Shown here: one piece after another, positions 8,733 to 16,387 of the stretch
Position numbering within the stretch: position 1 is the first letter of the stretch
How the letters are laid out: each line of letters begins with the position of its first letter
Origin: a virus
Reading direction: 5' to 3' (one strand)
Virus record (IMG/VR): IMGVR_UViG_3300000956_000134
Coordinates: 1-28,650 of that record
Length of the DNA stretch: 28,650 nucleotides
The notes under the pieces: generated by a model
Databases searched by the model: none
Told to the model about the DNA's origin: nothing
Seen by the model: only the letters and a program-made list of their open reading frames with translations
Made by a program: the position numbers and the translations under genes

Positions 8733-8796
8733 GGCGTCGGGCCGGGTGCGCCGCATCGACGGCCCCATCGTCAACTGACGCGACCCGACCGACGCC
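8733..8796 (-). other. Intergenic stem-loop upstream of the connector gene
   Basis: In the 85-nt gap between the signal-peptide gene and the connector gene, GGCGTCGG pairs perfectly with CCGACGCC, followed inward by GGGT with ACCC. A small GACG/CGTC hairpin is possible inside. No T-run follows, so it is not a standard terminator. It could be an RNA-processing or attenuation element. Only base pairing supports it. Confidence 0.35.
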
Positions 8797-8802
8797 GGTT
8801 GT

Positions 8803-9357
8803 TTATCTCGGTGCGATGACCGTTGCGGTGCATGCCGGAAGGTCGCCGTCCGTGAGAATGCGAATTCGCACCCACGGCCAGAACACCCAACCGCCGACTC
8901 CTGCCGTTGCAGCGTCCGCGTCTCCCAATAGCGGGATGGCCACGGCCCGATCGGTCTGCGCCGCAAGCGCCGCGCCTTCCATTGACGTGTCGATGATCCA
9001 CGGCCCACCGCTCGACAGAGCCACGTCGAACGCGGCATAGGCAGAGTCGATCGCGGTGCCGCCATTCACGAGCCCGGTGGACAGGATGAGCTTGCCGATT
9101 CCCTGTGCCGTGGTATTGGCCGTGCCCAACGTGAGCTTGGTCTGGTCGAAAAACTGTCCCGGCTGGAATGGCGCGAGCGTATCCGGCACGCCACCGTCGA
9201 TTGCCTTTGTCGAAGAATCGCTTGGCCCCGCCACCGCCGCGAGCGAGTGCCGATGCTTGAGCGTGAACTGTGCGGGCGCATTCGCGGCCTGCGCGAGCCC
9301 CGCAAACCCGATCGCGGCAACGAGTGCAACGAGCAAACCACTGACGAATCGTTTCAT
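8803..9357 (-). CDS. Unknown protein with Sec signal peptide, in the head gene cluster
   Basis: This is a 184-residue protein whose first 24 residues form a textbook signal peptide: MKRF, a hydrophobic stretch, then LAQA before Ala-Asn-Ala. The rest is Gly/Ala/Thr-rich with alternating strands and few charges, the look of a secreted beta protein. GGGAG lies 9 nt before the ATG. It sits between the major capsid gene and the connector, where decoration or head-stabilising proteins are common, but a cleavable export signal is not expected there. The protein may be a virion component with a misleading N terminus, or a protein that acts in the periplasm of the infected cell. No family recognised. 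Confidence 0.8.
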   Translation of the reverse strand: MKRFVSGLLVALVAAIGFAGLAQAANAPAQFTLKHRHSLAAVAGPSDSSTKAIDGGVPDTLAPFQPGQFFDQTKLTLGTANTTAQGIGKLILSTGLVNGGTAIDSAYAAFDVALSSGGPWIIDTSMEGAALAAQTDRAVAIPLLGDADAATAGVGGWVFWPWVRIRILTDGDLPACTATVIAPR

Positions 9358-9424
9358 TGCTCTTGTCTCCCTTCGAACGAGGCGCGCGAAGCGGGAAGCT
9401 CCGCGCGCCCGTCGTGGTTCAGGT

Positions 9425-11032
9425 TTACGAGTTGATGTTGTGCAGCAGGCCGACGAGCGGTTCCACGGTGGAGTCGAACCACGAGTTCATATCGCCGCGC
9501 CACGTGCCGACGAATGCGATCTGGTCCGTCTCGGCGTACACTTCGTTGAGCCGCGTGATCGTTGCGGCCCGACGCGTACCACCGACGAACGACTCGGTGT
9601 TCGGCGTGAGGATGATGGTCCTGTTGTCGGTTGGTGCCGTGTTGACGCCCGTGGCGTCCAAGTCCTCACGAATGAACTCGGACAGGATGACCGGCACGCC
9701 CGCGACGCTTCCGACCTCGCCAGTACGGATGACTGCGCCGGGTCCGTACTTGTCGATCGTGAGCAGCACGTTGTTGCCGTTGTCGTCCTTGGCGAGCAGC
9801 AATTCCACCAACGACGAGAACCCGGTGATGTGCACCGCGCCCGCGCCCGGCAGTCCGTACTGCTTCATGCCCTTGCGCACCGCCATCAGGTGATCGCGGA
9901 TGGAGATGTCGGCCGCGCCAACATCCTTCACACACTGAGCCGGACCCGCGAGCGCCGTCTTGAGCAGGCCCTTCCACAGCTTGCGGCGATCGTCCGAGCC
10001 GGTCACGTCAGCGTGCATGTGCGTCGCCGTCACGTCACCGTTGATCCACGCATCGTCGATACCGCGCGCGAGCGCCTTGGCGATCTGCGCGATGATGCGC
10101 GGGATCACAGGCACGAGCGAGTCCTCGACGAACTCGGTGGACGTCAGGATGCGCGCTCCGAGCTTCTTCGCGCTGAGCGTCATCTTCTTGGTGATGAACG
10201 TGCGGCTCGTCACCTTCGCCGTGCCGGTTTCCTCCAACGCCTCGGCCATCTTGTACGCGATCATGTCCGCGCCAGCGACGGGCGAAACGTAGGTCGGTCC
10301 CGGCATCGGGATGTTGTCGAACAACGACGCGACGACGAGCTTGACCTGCACGAGTTCGTGAAGCTGAGACGAGAACATGGTCGGAATCCACTCCAAGCCC
10401 TGTTCGCTTGTCTGCGTGTCGAGCGCAGTGCCCGCCGCCGCCTTGAACTCCTGCACGAGCCGGTCGTACGCCTTCCAACCCTTGAGGGTCTTGAGGCGCT
10501 TCGTGCGCGACTCGCCGATCTCGGCATATTCGGTGCTGTTCGCTGCCATGAGCACGTCCGTGATGTACAGCGCGTCGCTCATGGCCTTGAACTCGGCGAG
10601 CTTCGCCTGCATCGAGTCGGACATGCCGCACTTTTCGAGCAGCTTGCGGCCACCGCCTGCCGACGCCACGCTCGCGGCGAACGACAGTTCGGCCGGACTC
10701 AGCGTGAGCAGATTGAAGTGTGCCTTGGACAGACCCTCGGGCGGAATCATCGCCATACGCAGCGCGGCGAAGCCATCGTCGCCGTGCGTGCTCAGACCGC
10801 GCGACAGGGTTTCCACCTGCGGCTTTACCGCACCGATGTCCGCCGCCAGCGCCTGCAACGCATCCTTCATCGGCTTGATGTCATCTTCCGAGATGGCAGT
10901 GCCAGCCGCTTCGGCGCGCTCGCTGAGCACGTTGAGACGATCGACGATGGGCGCAAGAAACGCCTTCAAGTCCTCTGCGGTCTTGAGGACGACGCCTTCG
11001 CCTTTTGGAGATGCGAGAGCTTCGAGCTTCAT
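9425..11032 (-). CDS. Major capsid protein (HK97 fold) with N-terminal scaffold-like region
   Basis: This is a 535-residue protein. Residues 1-200 are helical and charged, like a delta/scaffold domain. The rest has the HK97-type order: GLEWIPTMFSSQLHELVQVK (N-arm), LFDNIPMPGPTYVSPVAG, then TFITKKMTLSAKKLGARI and TSTEFVEDS (spine helix and P-domain), RGIDDAWINGD, LMAVRKGMKQYGLPGAGAVH (A-domain) and a C-terminal strand set with DQIAFVGTWRGDMN. The start at 11032 is chosen because GGGGGAGG lies 9 nt upstream; an ATG 21 nt earlier has no spaced Shine-Dalgarno. It follows the maturation protease gene, which probably removes the N-terminal region. Confidence 0.93.
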   Translation of the reverse strand: MKLEALASPKGEGVVLKTAEDLKAFLAPIVDRLNVLSERAEAAGTAISEDDIKPMKDALQALAADIGAVKPQVETLSRGLSTHGDDGFAALRMAMIPPEGLSKAHFNLLTLSPAELSFAASVASAGGGRKLLEKCGMSDSMQAKLAEFKAMSDALYITDVLMAANSTEYAEIGESRTKRLKTLKGWKAYDRLVQEFKAAAGTALDTQTSEQGLEWIPTMFSSQLHELVQVKLVVASLFDNIPMPGPTYVSPVAGADMIAYKMAEALEETGTAKVTSRTFITKKMTLSAKKLGARILTSTEFVEDSLVPVIPRIIAQIAKALARGIDDAWINGDVTATHMHADVTGSDDRRKLWKGLLKTALAGPAQCVKDVGAADISIRDHLMAVRKGMKQYGLPGAGAVHITGFSSLVELLLAKDDNGNNVLLTIDKYGPGAVIRTGEVGSVAGVPVILSEFIREDLDATGVNTAPTDNRTIILTPNTESFVGGTRRAATITRLNEVYAETDQIAFVGTWRGDMNSWFDSTVEPLVGLLHNINS

Positions 11033-11093
11033 CCTTGAATACCTCCCCCGCATCCTTGCGGGATTGAGTGGCGAACCGCGTCCGGGCGGTTTG

Positions 11094-12188
11094 CTAGCTC
11101 GCCAACAGTTGATCCAGAGAGGCTTGCGCCTCGCCCGAAGTCCTACGCGGCTTTACGATCACAGCACTGACGCCCGAAGCGACATGAATCCGTTTCACGT
11201 CGCCTGCGTCAGCGGTTGCAGCGAACTGCTGGAAGTGAAACCCATCTACGTCCTCGGTCACTGTGTCGGCCGTGAACGAGTGGTTGCGCGCCCAGCGCTT
11301 CGCATCACCAACGGTTTCGAAACGATCGCGCGAGCAGATCAGCGCCTGCACGAACGAACGCACCGGCTCGGGGTAGCGCGTGCGCGGCGCGGCCTCCATC
11401 AGCATCGCGTCGAGCGAATCACCGTGGGCCTGATCTTCGGCAGCCTTGAGCATGGCGGCTTTTTCCGAACCGACACGCGATGCGGCGATCCATAGCTGGC
11501 CCTCAGAGTCCTCGGACTGGCGACCGGGGCGCATGATGCGCTCGCCAGACGATGCCTTGAAGAAATGAGTGCCGCGCTCCGCGCCCGCATAGACCACCGA
11601 CCCCTCGGTGACCTCGACGATGCCCGCCATCATGAACACGGCGAGGCCCCCGTCCTCATACACTTCGCCGGGCTGGTGCATGCATGCGAGAGTGCGCACG
11701 TCATTCTTGCACGCCGAACACAGCGCAGAACGAAAGCTCCATGCCAGCGAAACCTCGGACCAGATCCCCGCCTCGATGCGACGCGCGATGGCATCGCCTT
11801 CGGGGTCGCCCTTGAGCACGTAGAACAGGGCTTCGACCCAATAGGATTCGTTGCGCGGGCTGGCCGAGTCGGCGATGTACACGCGGCGCGCTGCGAAGAA
11901 GCGGCCGATCGGAGCGCCGTCGTAGTTGTGACCGATCATCACTGGACGACCGGGCAGCATCTCGGCGATCTCGTTCAGCGCTTCGGGCGTGAACTGGCCG
12001 TAGAAGGTGGCGACCTTGGAGTTGACGATCCGCATGCCGAGGATATGGACATCATCCTCGCCAATGTCAGCGTTGGCGTACTTGCGAATCTCGGGCAGAT
12101 GCCGCTTGCGCGCCTTCGACTGTTCGTCGGCGCTCATCACGAGCAGTTGCGCGATGTGGTCCGTGAGGACCGGCCATGCGGTGTCCAT
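11094..12188 (-). CDS. Capsid maturation protease (prohead protease-like)
   Basis: This is a 364-residue protein between portal and capsid genes, the usual place for the head protease. Residues around His87 (VMIGHN) and Ser144/Ser147 (IWSEVSLAW) fit the His and Ser of the HK97-type serine protease fold. Between them lies the usual strand set with YWVEALFYVLKGDPEGD. An unusual insert after the serine contains Cys156, Cys159, Cys168 and His170, which could bind zinc. The last 120 residues are Ala/Glu/Asp-rich and may act as scaffold. AAGGGAG lies 8 nt before the ATG. The assignment depends mainly on position and the two motifs. Confidence 0.78.
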   Translation of the reverse strand: MDTAWPVLTDHIAQLLVMSADEQSKARKRHLPEIRKYANADIGEDDVHILGMRIVNSKVATFYGQFTPEALNEIAEMLPGRPVMIGHNYDGAPIGRFFAARRVYIADSASPRNESYWVEALFYVLKGDPEGDAIARRIEAGIWSEVSLAWSFRSALCSACKNDVRTLACMHQPGEVYEDGGLAVFMMAGIVEVTEGSVVYAGAERGTHFFKASSGERIMRPGRQSEDSEGQLWIAASRVGSEKAAMLKAAEDQAHGDSLDAMLMEAAPRTRYPEPVRSFVQALICSRDRFETVGDAKRWARNHSFTADTVTEDVDGFHFQQFAATADAGDVKRIHVASGVSAVIVKPRRTSGEAQASLDQLLAS

Positions 12189-12244
12189 TGGTGGAACTCC
12201 CTTTCCTACTCGAAGCCATCCTTGGCCTCGGTGCTGCTACGCAA

Positions 12245-14377
12245 TCATTGCGCGAGCAGTTCATCCAGAAGAAGCGTACCACGACGCGCTTCATTATTCG
12301 AGCCACGTTCTACAATCGGCGCAGCCGTGCAGCGGCAGTTGATCGTGTTCCCGCCCGAAGCGCCGTGCGTATGGTCGCCCGGCACGTCGAGCAGTTCGCC
12401 ATCGACGAGGAACAGGTCGTCGAGGTCCACCACCTGTCCATCGGCATCCACGTGACCGGGTCGGACCAACTCGTCGCCCGCCGTGACCCATTGCTTGCGT
12501 TGCACGACGCCGCTCTGCCGCCACGCCTCGCGCGCTCCCTTGTTGTAGGCGGAAACCGTCTCGGTGCGCACGATCTTGTTGGCCTGATTCGCGTAGTGCT
12601 CGCCGAACACCTCGCGAACGCGCGCGATCAATTCGGCCGATGTCTCGTGCGCCGACATGCCCTCGTTGATCGAGTCGCGAATGACCATGCTCAGGGAGTG
12701 CGTCGTCCCGGTGATGACCAGTTCGGCGCGGTCGTCGAGCCACTTCGCCGTCTCGCTGTGCTGCAAGTTAAACGTGATGCGCAGGCCAAGGTCCTGAATC
12801 TCCTGAATGGCAGCCCCGGCGAGCACGCGTCGCATAAACTTGCGGATGAGTGTTCGATCGCCGGTCGTCGCTTCTAGGAGATGGTCGGTGTCAATGGCCG
12901 CGCGCATCACGCTCGCGCTCGCATGTACATCGTGATCCGTCGCGGCTCGCCTGAGCTTTGCCACAACGCGTTTCATGCGGGCCTCGTACAGCTTGCGCAC
13001 GCCCGCACGCATCACCTTTTCCTGCGTGCTCACGCGCGCGTCTCGCGTGGCGCGAAGTTCCACGGTGACAGCGGCCGTGGTCTTGCTTGTGGGAGCGGGG
13101 CCTTCCGGCTTGGCGGTCATCGCCGCGCTGATTGCCTTCCGTGGCTTTGGAGAGTCCCCGGTCGGCCCCATCGGTTGCGCTACAGGCTTCTCATACAGTT
13201 CGTCGTGTTCCTCGCCGTCCAGCGGCTCACGTTCGAGAATGTCGCGCCCCTCATTCGGAGCGAGCACGGCCCGATCACACGCCTCTTTCACACCCTTCGC
13301 TTTCTCAAGGAACTCAGCGATTTGGGTGGGGTCGCGGTCGTAATCGAATGCGCACTTCCATCCGAATCCGAACTCGCCTTGGTGCAACCGATCGTCGAGC
13401 AGGCGCGCGTTGATGACGCTCGCGATCTTGGACCCAAGCGGCTTGCGACACAGGTGCAGGTAGAGCGACAGATCGACCTTCGCCCCGGCGTCCGAGAGCG
13501 AGCCGCCTTCCTTGATGCCCATGATCCACGGCGGAACCTTGTAGATCATGCAGATTTGGGCGTTCGTCCAGTTCGACGTTTCCAAGAATTGCATTTCTTC
13601 CTGCGTCAGCCCGGTGCGCTCGTACTTGATGTTGCGCGGCAGCACGACCGGCTTCCCGGCGCGCCGCTGCGCGAGCATCGTCTCCTGCACCTTCTCGCGC
13701 TCCGCTTGGGTCAGGCCGTCCTCGTTCGTGAAGTAGCCGCTGACCAGCCCGCCCGACGAGTAGAAGTTGTCGATCCAGCGGTCGGCGTTGCGCGACACGC
13801 GCGTGACGAGCATGGCGACCTGCAACGGCGAGAGGCCGAGCATGCCGTTGTCGGGCGCATACATGCGGAAGTGAAGAATCTGCCACGCCGGGATGACCCA
13901 TTCCTTCCCATCGGCGAGCGTGACCACGTAGCGATCGGGCACGAGGCCGTCGCTCGACTTCGGGAGCACGATGTTGCCCGGCAGGCAGCGCAACTCCTGC
14001 GGCACCTTCGTGCCCAAGTAGTCGAGGAACACGTAGCCGTTGCCGTTGATGAGCAACGAGCCGACGATCTGACCCATGAGGTCGTTGCCGGTGTCGAATG
14101 CGTTCCCATACGAAAAAAGCCACGCAGGGTTGCCCTTGCGTGGCTCGGCTTCCTTTTCGTTCTGAGAGAACAGCAGCGGCGTGCCCGCGATGGAGTCTTG
14201 AATGCGCGAGACGCATGAGTACACGGTGGGCACAAGCTCGAACGCGCGCGGCAAGCTGATGCGTTCATCGTCGAGCCGGTTGACCATGATGCTCGGAGTC
14301 GCGCCGAGGTACGGCGGCGGGCCGGACTCTCCTGCGGCTGCGCTCAGAGCAAAGTCCAACAAGTGACGCATGCCCAC
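12245..14377 (-). CDS. Portal protein fused to a Mu gpF-like head morphogenesis domain
   Basis: This is a 710-residue protein. The N-terminal 430 residues read as an HK97-type portal: ELVPTVYSCVSRIQDSI near the start, NGNGYVFLDYLG, IPAWQILHFRMYAPDNGMLG, the stem region with RNADRWIDNFYSSGGLVSGY, and PPWIMGIKEGGSLSDAGAK. After a Lys/Pro-rich linker, the last 270 residues read as the Mu gpF-like minor head domain, with IVRTETVSAYNKGAREAW, a Gly/Asp segment and the closing NTINCRC. The two are separate genes in many phages. The start is set at GTG 14377, with GGAGGG 10 nt upstream; a TTG 18 nt earlier lacks a ribosome site. The ring it forms is the DNA entry gate. Confidence 0.92.
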   Translation of the reverse strand: MGMRHLLDFALSAAAGESGPPPYLGATPSIMVNRLDDERISLPRAFELVPTVYSCVSRIQDSIAGTPLLFSQNEKEAEPRKGNPAWLFSYGNAFDTGNDLMGQIVGSLLINGNGYVFLDYLGTKVPQELRCLPGNIVLPKSSDGLVPDRYVVTLADGKEWVIPAWQILHFRMYAPDNGMLGLSPLQVAMLVTRVSRNADRWIDNFYSSGGLVSGYFTNEDGLTQAEREKVQETMLAQRRAGKPVVLPRNIKYERTGLTQEEMQFLETSNWTNAQICMIYKVPPWIMGIKEGGSLSDAGAKVDLSLYLHLCRKPLGSKIASVINARLLDDRLHQGEFGFGWKCAFDYDRDPTQIAEFLEKAKGVKEACDRAVLAPNEGRDILEREPLDGEEHDELYEKPVAQPMGPTGDSPKPRKAISAAMTAKPEGPAPTSKTTAAVTVELRATRDARVSTQEKVMRAGVRKLYEARMKRVVAKLRRAATDHDVHASASVMRAAIDTDHLLEATTGDRTLIRKFMRRVLAGAAIQEIQDLGLRITFNLQHSETAKWLDDRAELVITGTTHSLSMVIRDSINEGMSAHETSAELIARVREVFGEHYANQANKIVRTETVSAYNKGAREAWRQSGVVQRKQWVTAGDELVRPGHVDADGQVVDLDDLFLVDGELLDVPGDHTHGASGGNTINCRCTAAPIVERGSNNEARRGTLLLDELLAQ
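14113..14145 (-). terminator. Terminator-like hairpin inside the portal gene (sense strand)
   Basis: On the coding strand AGCCACGCA pairs with TGCGTGGCT around an AGGG-CAA-CCC core with one bulged base, and six T follow at once. This is the form of an intrinsic terminator, placed about 80 codons into the portal frame. The bases code for EPRKGNPAWLF, so the protein reads normally through it. Whether it terminates when ribosomes lag is not known. Confidence 0.5.
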
Positions 14378-14384
14378 GGCTGTA

Positions 14385-14495
14385 TCACCCTCCAAGATAG
14401 AGGCGAAGTCGATCGCTGAATCTACGACGCGAGCTTTGCGTTACGTCGCCGTCGATTCTTCGGTCGGGGCTTCGCCGTACGCGCAAGCCTTTCAC
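14385..14495 (-). CDS. Possible 36-residue basic peptide between terminase and portal
   Basis: GTG at 14495 follows the terminase stop by 10 nt, with CGAGGG a few bases upstream. It opens a 36-codon frame rich in Arg (MKGLRVRRSPDRR ... RRRFSDRLRLYLGG) that ends just before the portal start and overlaps its ribosome site. It fills an otherwise empty gap. Nothing is recognised, and the short length and high Arg content typical of GC-rich non-coding DNA make it doubtful. Confidence 0.4.
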   Translation of the reverse strand: MKGLRVRRSPDRRIDGDVTQSSRRRFSDRLRLYLGG

Positions 14496-14505
14496 AATGC
14501 CCTCG

Positions 14506-15993
14506 CTAAATCCAACCCGACCGCATCTTCGGGGTGTGCGTCCCGTAGCGCAGCGCGTCGCAGGCGTGGTTGTGCTGGTCCACCGGCTGATCCTTCGACG
14601 GCTTGTCCTTGTCGCCCGGCTGCTGCGGGAAGCGGTAGGCGAAAAGCTCTCCAACAAGGTCGGTGGGCATGTGGGCGTCGGCCCGCTCCACGTCCATTCC
14701 GACCAATGAATTCGCCACAATGTACAGCCGCGCGCGGCGAATCTTGTCCGAGCCGATCTGCGGTTGCAGGAGTTCATAGACGGTCTGGATGCCCGCGTCC
14801 ACTTCCTTGATGGCCCGCTCGACGAGGATTTCCCCGCCCGACTCCTGAGCGAGCGTCGCGCGCCCTTCGGCGTCGTGGTCCCCGAACGTCCCGGCGAACG
14901 GAAGCCAGCGCAACGGGTCGCGGCCCTTTTCCCACAGGCGCTTGTTGATCGTCGCCAGTTCGGTTTCTTCCAGCGCCATGATGTGCCGGGCGTGCTGCGA
15001 CACGAGCACGTCCGTCTTGTATATCTGCCGATAGACGAACAGCGTCCCGCGCGGCGAGCGCGCGAGCCACAGGCACACGAACGGATCAGGCTTGAAGCCG
15101 AAGTCGATGCAGCGGACGCGCTCCCAATCGGGCGGTGGGTATCCGCCCCACTCGTCCCACAGGCGCGGCGCGCGGACCACGTGCAGGTCGTGGTCGAAGC
15201 AGTCGTAGACCATGCCCTCGAACGAAACCCACTTGCCGAGCACCATGCGCTCGTAGTAGCGGCCGTGGTAGCGGCCGATGCGCGCGAGGTACTTCGGGTC
15301 GAGGTTTTCGTAGTTGTCGAGCGGCCCTGAGCAGATGCATTCGGCCGACATCGTTCCGGCCGGAATGATCTGCCCGTTGCGAAGCTCCTGCGCGTCGCGC
15401 GTCCATTCGATGTGCGAGCCGATGTTGGGGCGGAAGCGGTTGTAGAGGAAATGGGACGGCGAGCCGGGGTTGGTCGCACCGCCAATCTGCCAATACGCCA
15501 TGTTTCCATCTTCGTCATAGACCTTGCGACGAAGGCGTCCGGCTGCGGCGTCCCACATTTCTTCGGTGAGTTCGACACACTCGTCCACCATGATCATGTC
15601 CACTTCGGACGAAAGCAGGCGCTGCGGATTGTCGAACCCCACCATCCAAATCTCTGAGCCATTCGGATAAAACAGGGTCGAGCCGCCGTCGTTGGCGGGA
15701 CGCCAGCCCCATGCCCAATGCGCGGGAGATATGACTTTTTCGCGCAGCATGGCAAGCGTGGTCGAGCCGAGATGGTTGCGATACCTACGACCTACGACTG
15801 AGATGGATTTTTTGAAGGTGCGCGCTCGCCGATCGAGCTTCTCGCAGAGGGTGCGAGTCTTGGCGCTACCAAGGCTCCCCGAGTAGAGAAGGTCGGGAGC
15901 CTGCGATTCGATGAAGCGCTGTTGCGCCCATGAATTCGCTCGGAAGTACTGGCCCACCGGCAGCAGCGCCGGGTCCATGACTTCTACTGCCAT
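14506..15993 (-). CDS. terL: Terminase large subunit
   Basis: This is the DNA packaging motor and headful/cos nuclease, 495 residues. The N-terminal ATPase has a Walker A GSLGSAKT at about 39-46, a Walker B MIMVDE ending at about 138 and a coupling motif near GGATNPG. The C-terminal RNase H-like nuclease has its acidic residues in RCIDFGFKPDP (about 297), FGDHDAEGR (372 and 374) and HNHACDALRYG (480). The start is ATG 15993, with AAAGGG 8 nt upstream and a 10-nt overlap with the previous stop; a GTG 21 nt earlier has no ribosome site. A small subunit gene is not adjacent, which is unusual. Confidence 0.96.
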   Translation of the reverse strand: MAVEVMDPALLPVGQYFRANSWAQQRFIESQAPDLLYSGSLGSAKTRTLCEKLDRRARTFKKSISVVGRRYRNHLGSTTLAMLREKVISPAHWAWGWRPANDGGSTLFYPNGSEIWMVGFDNPQRLLSSEVDMIMVDECVELTEEMWDAAAGRLRRKVYDEDGNMAYWQIGGATNPGSPSHFLYNRFRPNIGSHIEWTRDAQELRNGQIIPAGTMSAECICSGPLDNYENLDPKYLARIGRYHGRYYERMVLGKWVSFEGMVYDCFDHDLHVVRAPRLWDEWGGYPPPDWERVRCIDFGFKPDPFVCLWLARSPRGTLFVYRQIYKTDVLVSQHARHIMALEETELATINKRLWEKGRDPLRWLPFAGTFGDHDAEGRATLAQESGGEILVERAIKEVDAGIQTVYELLQPQIGSDKIRRARLYIVANSLVGMDVERADAHMPTDLVGELFAYRFPQQPGDKDKPSKDQPVDQHNHACDALRYGTHTPKMRSGWI

Positions 15994-16187
15994 GTGTTCG
16001 GCCCTTTGCGCCACGCTTCACACTGGCCGCGCTCACCCCAATCGCCCTGCATGGGCACATGGAAGATCACCTTGCGTAACCAGTAGTAGGCGAGAACCGA
16101 GCACGCCCACGGTATCCCGATCGCGAGAACAGCCGCAGTCCTCGCGGTCGCAACAACGTATTCGCGCCATCCACACGACGCACGCAT
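15984..16187 (-). CDS. Small membrane protein upstream of terminase
   Basis: This is a 67-residue protein with one membrane segment (about residues 12-35, TAAVLAIGIPWACSVLAYYW) and a basic, Trp-containing C-terminal part. Its stop overlaps the terminase start by 10 nt, so the two are translationally linked. The place just before terminase is where a small terminase subunit usually lies, but this is not one. Function not recognised. A holin-type role cannot be excluded, but nothing supports it beyond the membrane segment. Confidence 0.6.
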   Translation of the reverse strand: MRASCGWREYVVATARTAAVLAIGIPWACSVLAYYWLRKVIFHVPMQGDWGERGQCEAWRKGPNTWQ

Positions 16188-16192
16188 GGCCG

Positions 16193-16378
16193 CTACCCGA
16201 TTTCGTAGTCGTGCTCGCCGACTTCGATCGTCTCGAAGGGCACGAGGCTGGTTGCCTCGATGCGCGACTCGGCCGCGTTCAATGCAGCCGCGAGCCAGTG
16301 CGGGTCGATGTTGCTCAGTAGATAGTTCGCATCGGTCGCTTCGTCAATGACGATCGACCCTCGCACGTGGAACGGCAT
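16193..16378 (-). CDS. Small acidic unknown protein
   Basis: This is a 61-residue acidic protein (MPFHVRGSIVIDEATDANYL to the end EVGEHDYEIG) with a helix around PHWLAAALNAAESRIEA flanked by strands. GGAGG stands five bases before the ATG and partly overlaps the stop of the beta-propeller gene, so it is a real coupled gene. The next gene starts 5 nt after its stop. No family recognised. Confidence 0.65.
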   Translation of the reverse strand: MPFHVRGSIVIDEATDANYLLSNIDPHWLAAALNAAESRIEATSLVPFETIEVGEHDYEIG

Positions 16379-16387
16379 CCTTGCCTC

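Noticed and set aside
9056-11038. Plus-strand open frame of 660 codons
   Set aside because: It is antisense to the major capsid gene, which has clear HK97-fold sequence. The plus-strand product is Arg/His-rich without family features.
11033-11053. Upstream ATG of the major capsid gene
   Set aside because: No spaced Shine-Dalgarno, and its first codons form the ribosome site of the ATG at 11032.
12881-14218. Plus-strand open frame of 445 codons
   Set aside because: It is antisense to the portal gene; same composition argument.
16358-16375. Half parS site (GCACGTGGAAC)
   Set aside because: Only one half matches; it lies inside a coding start region.
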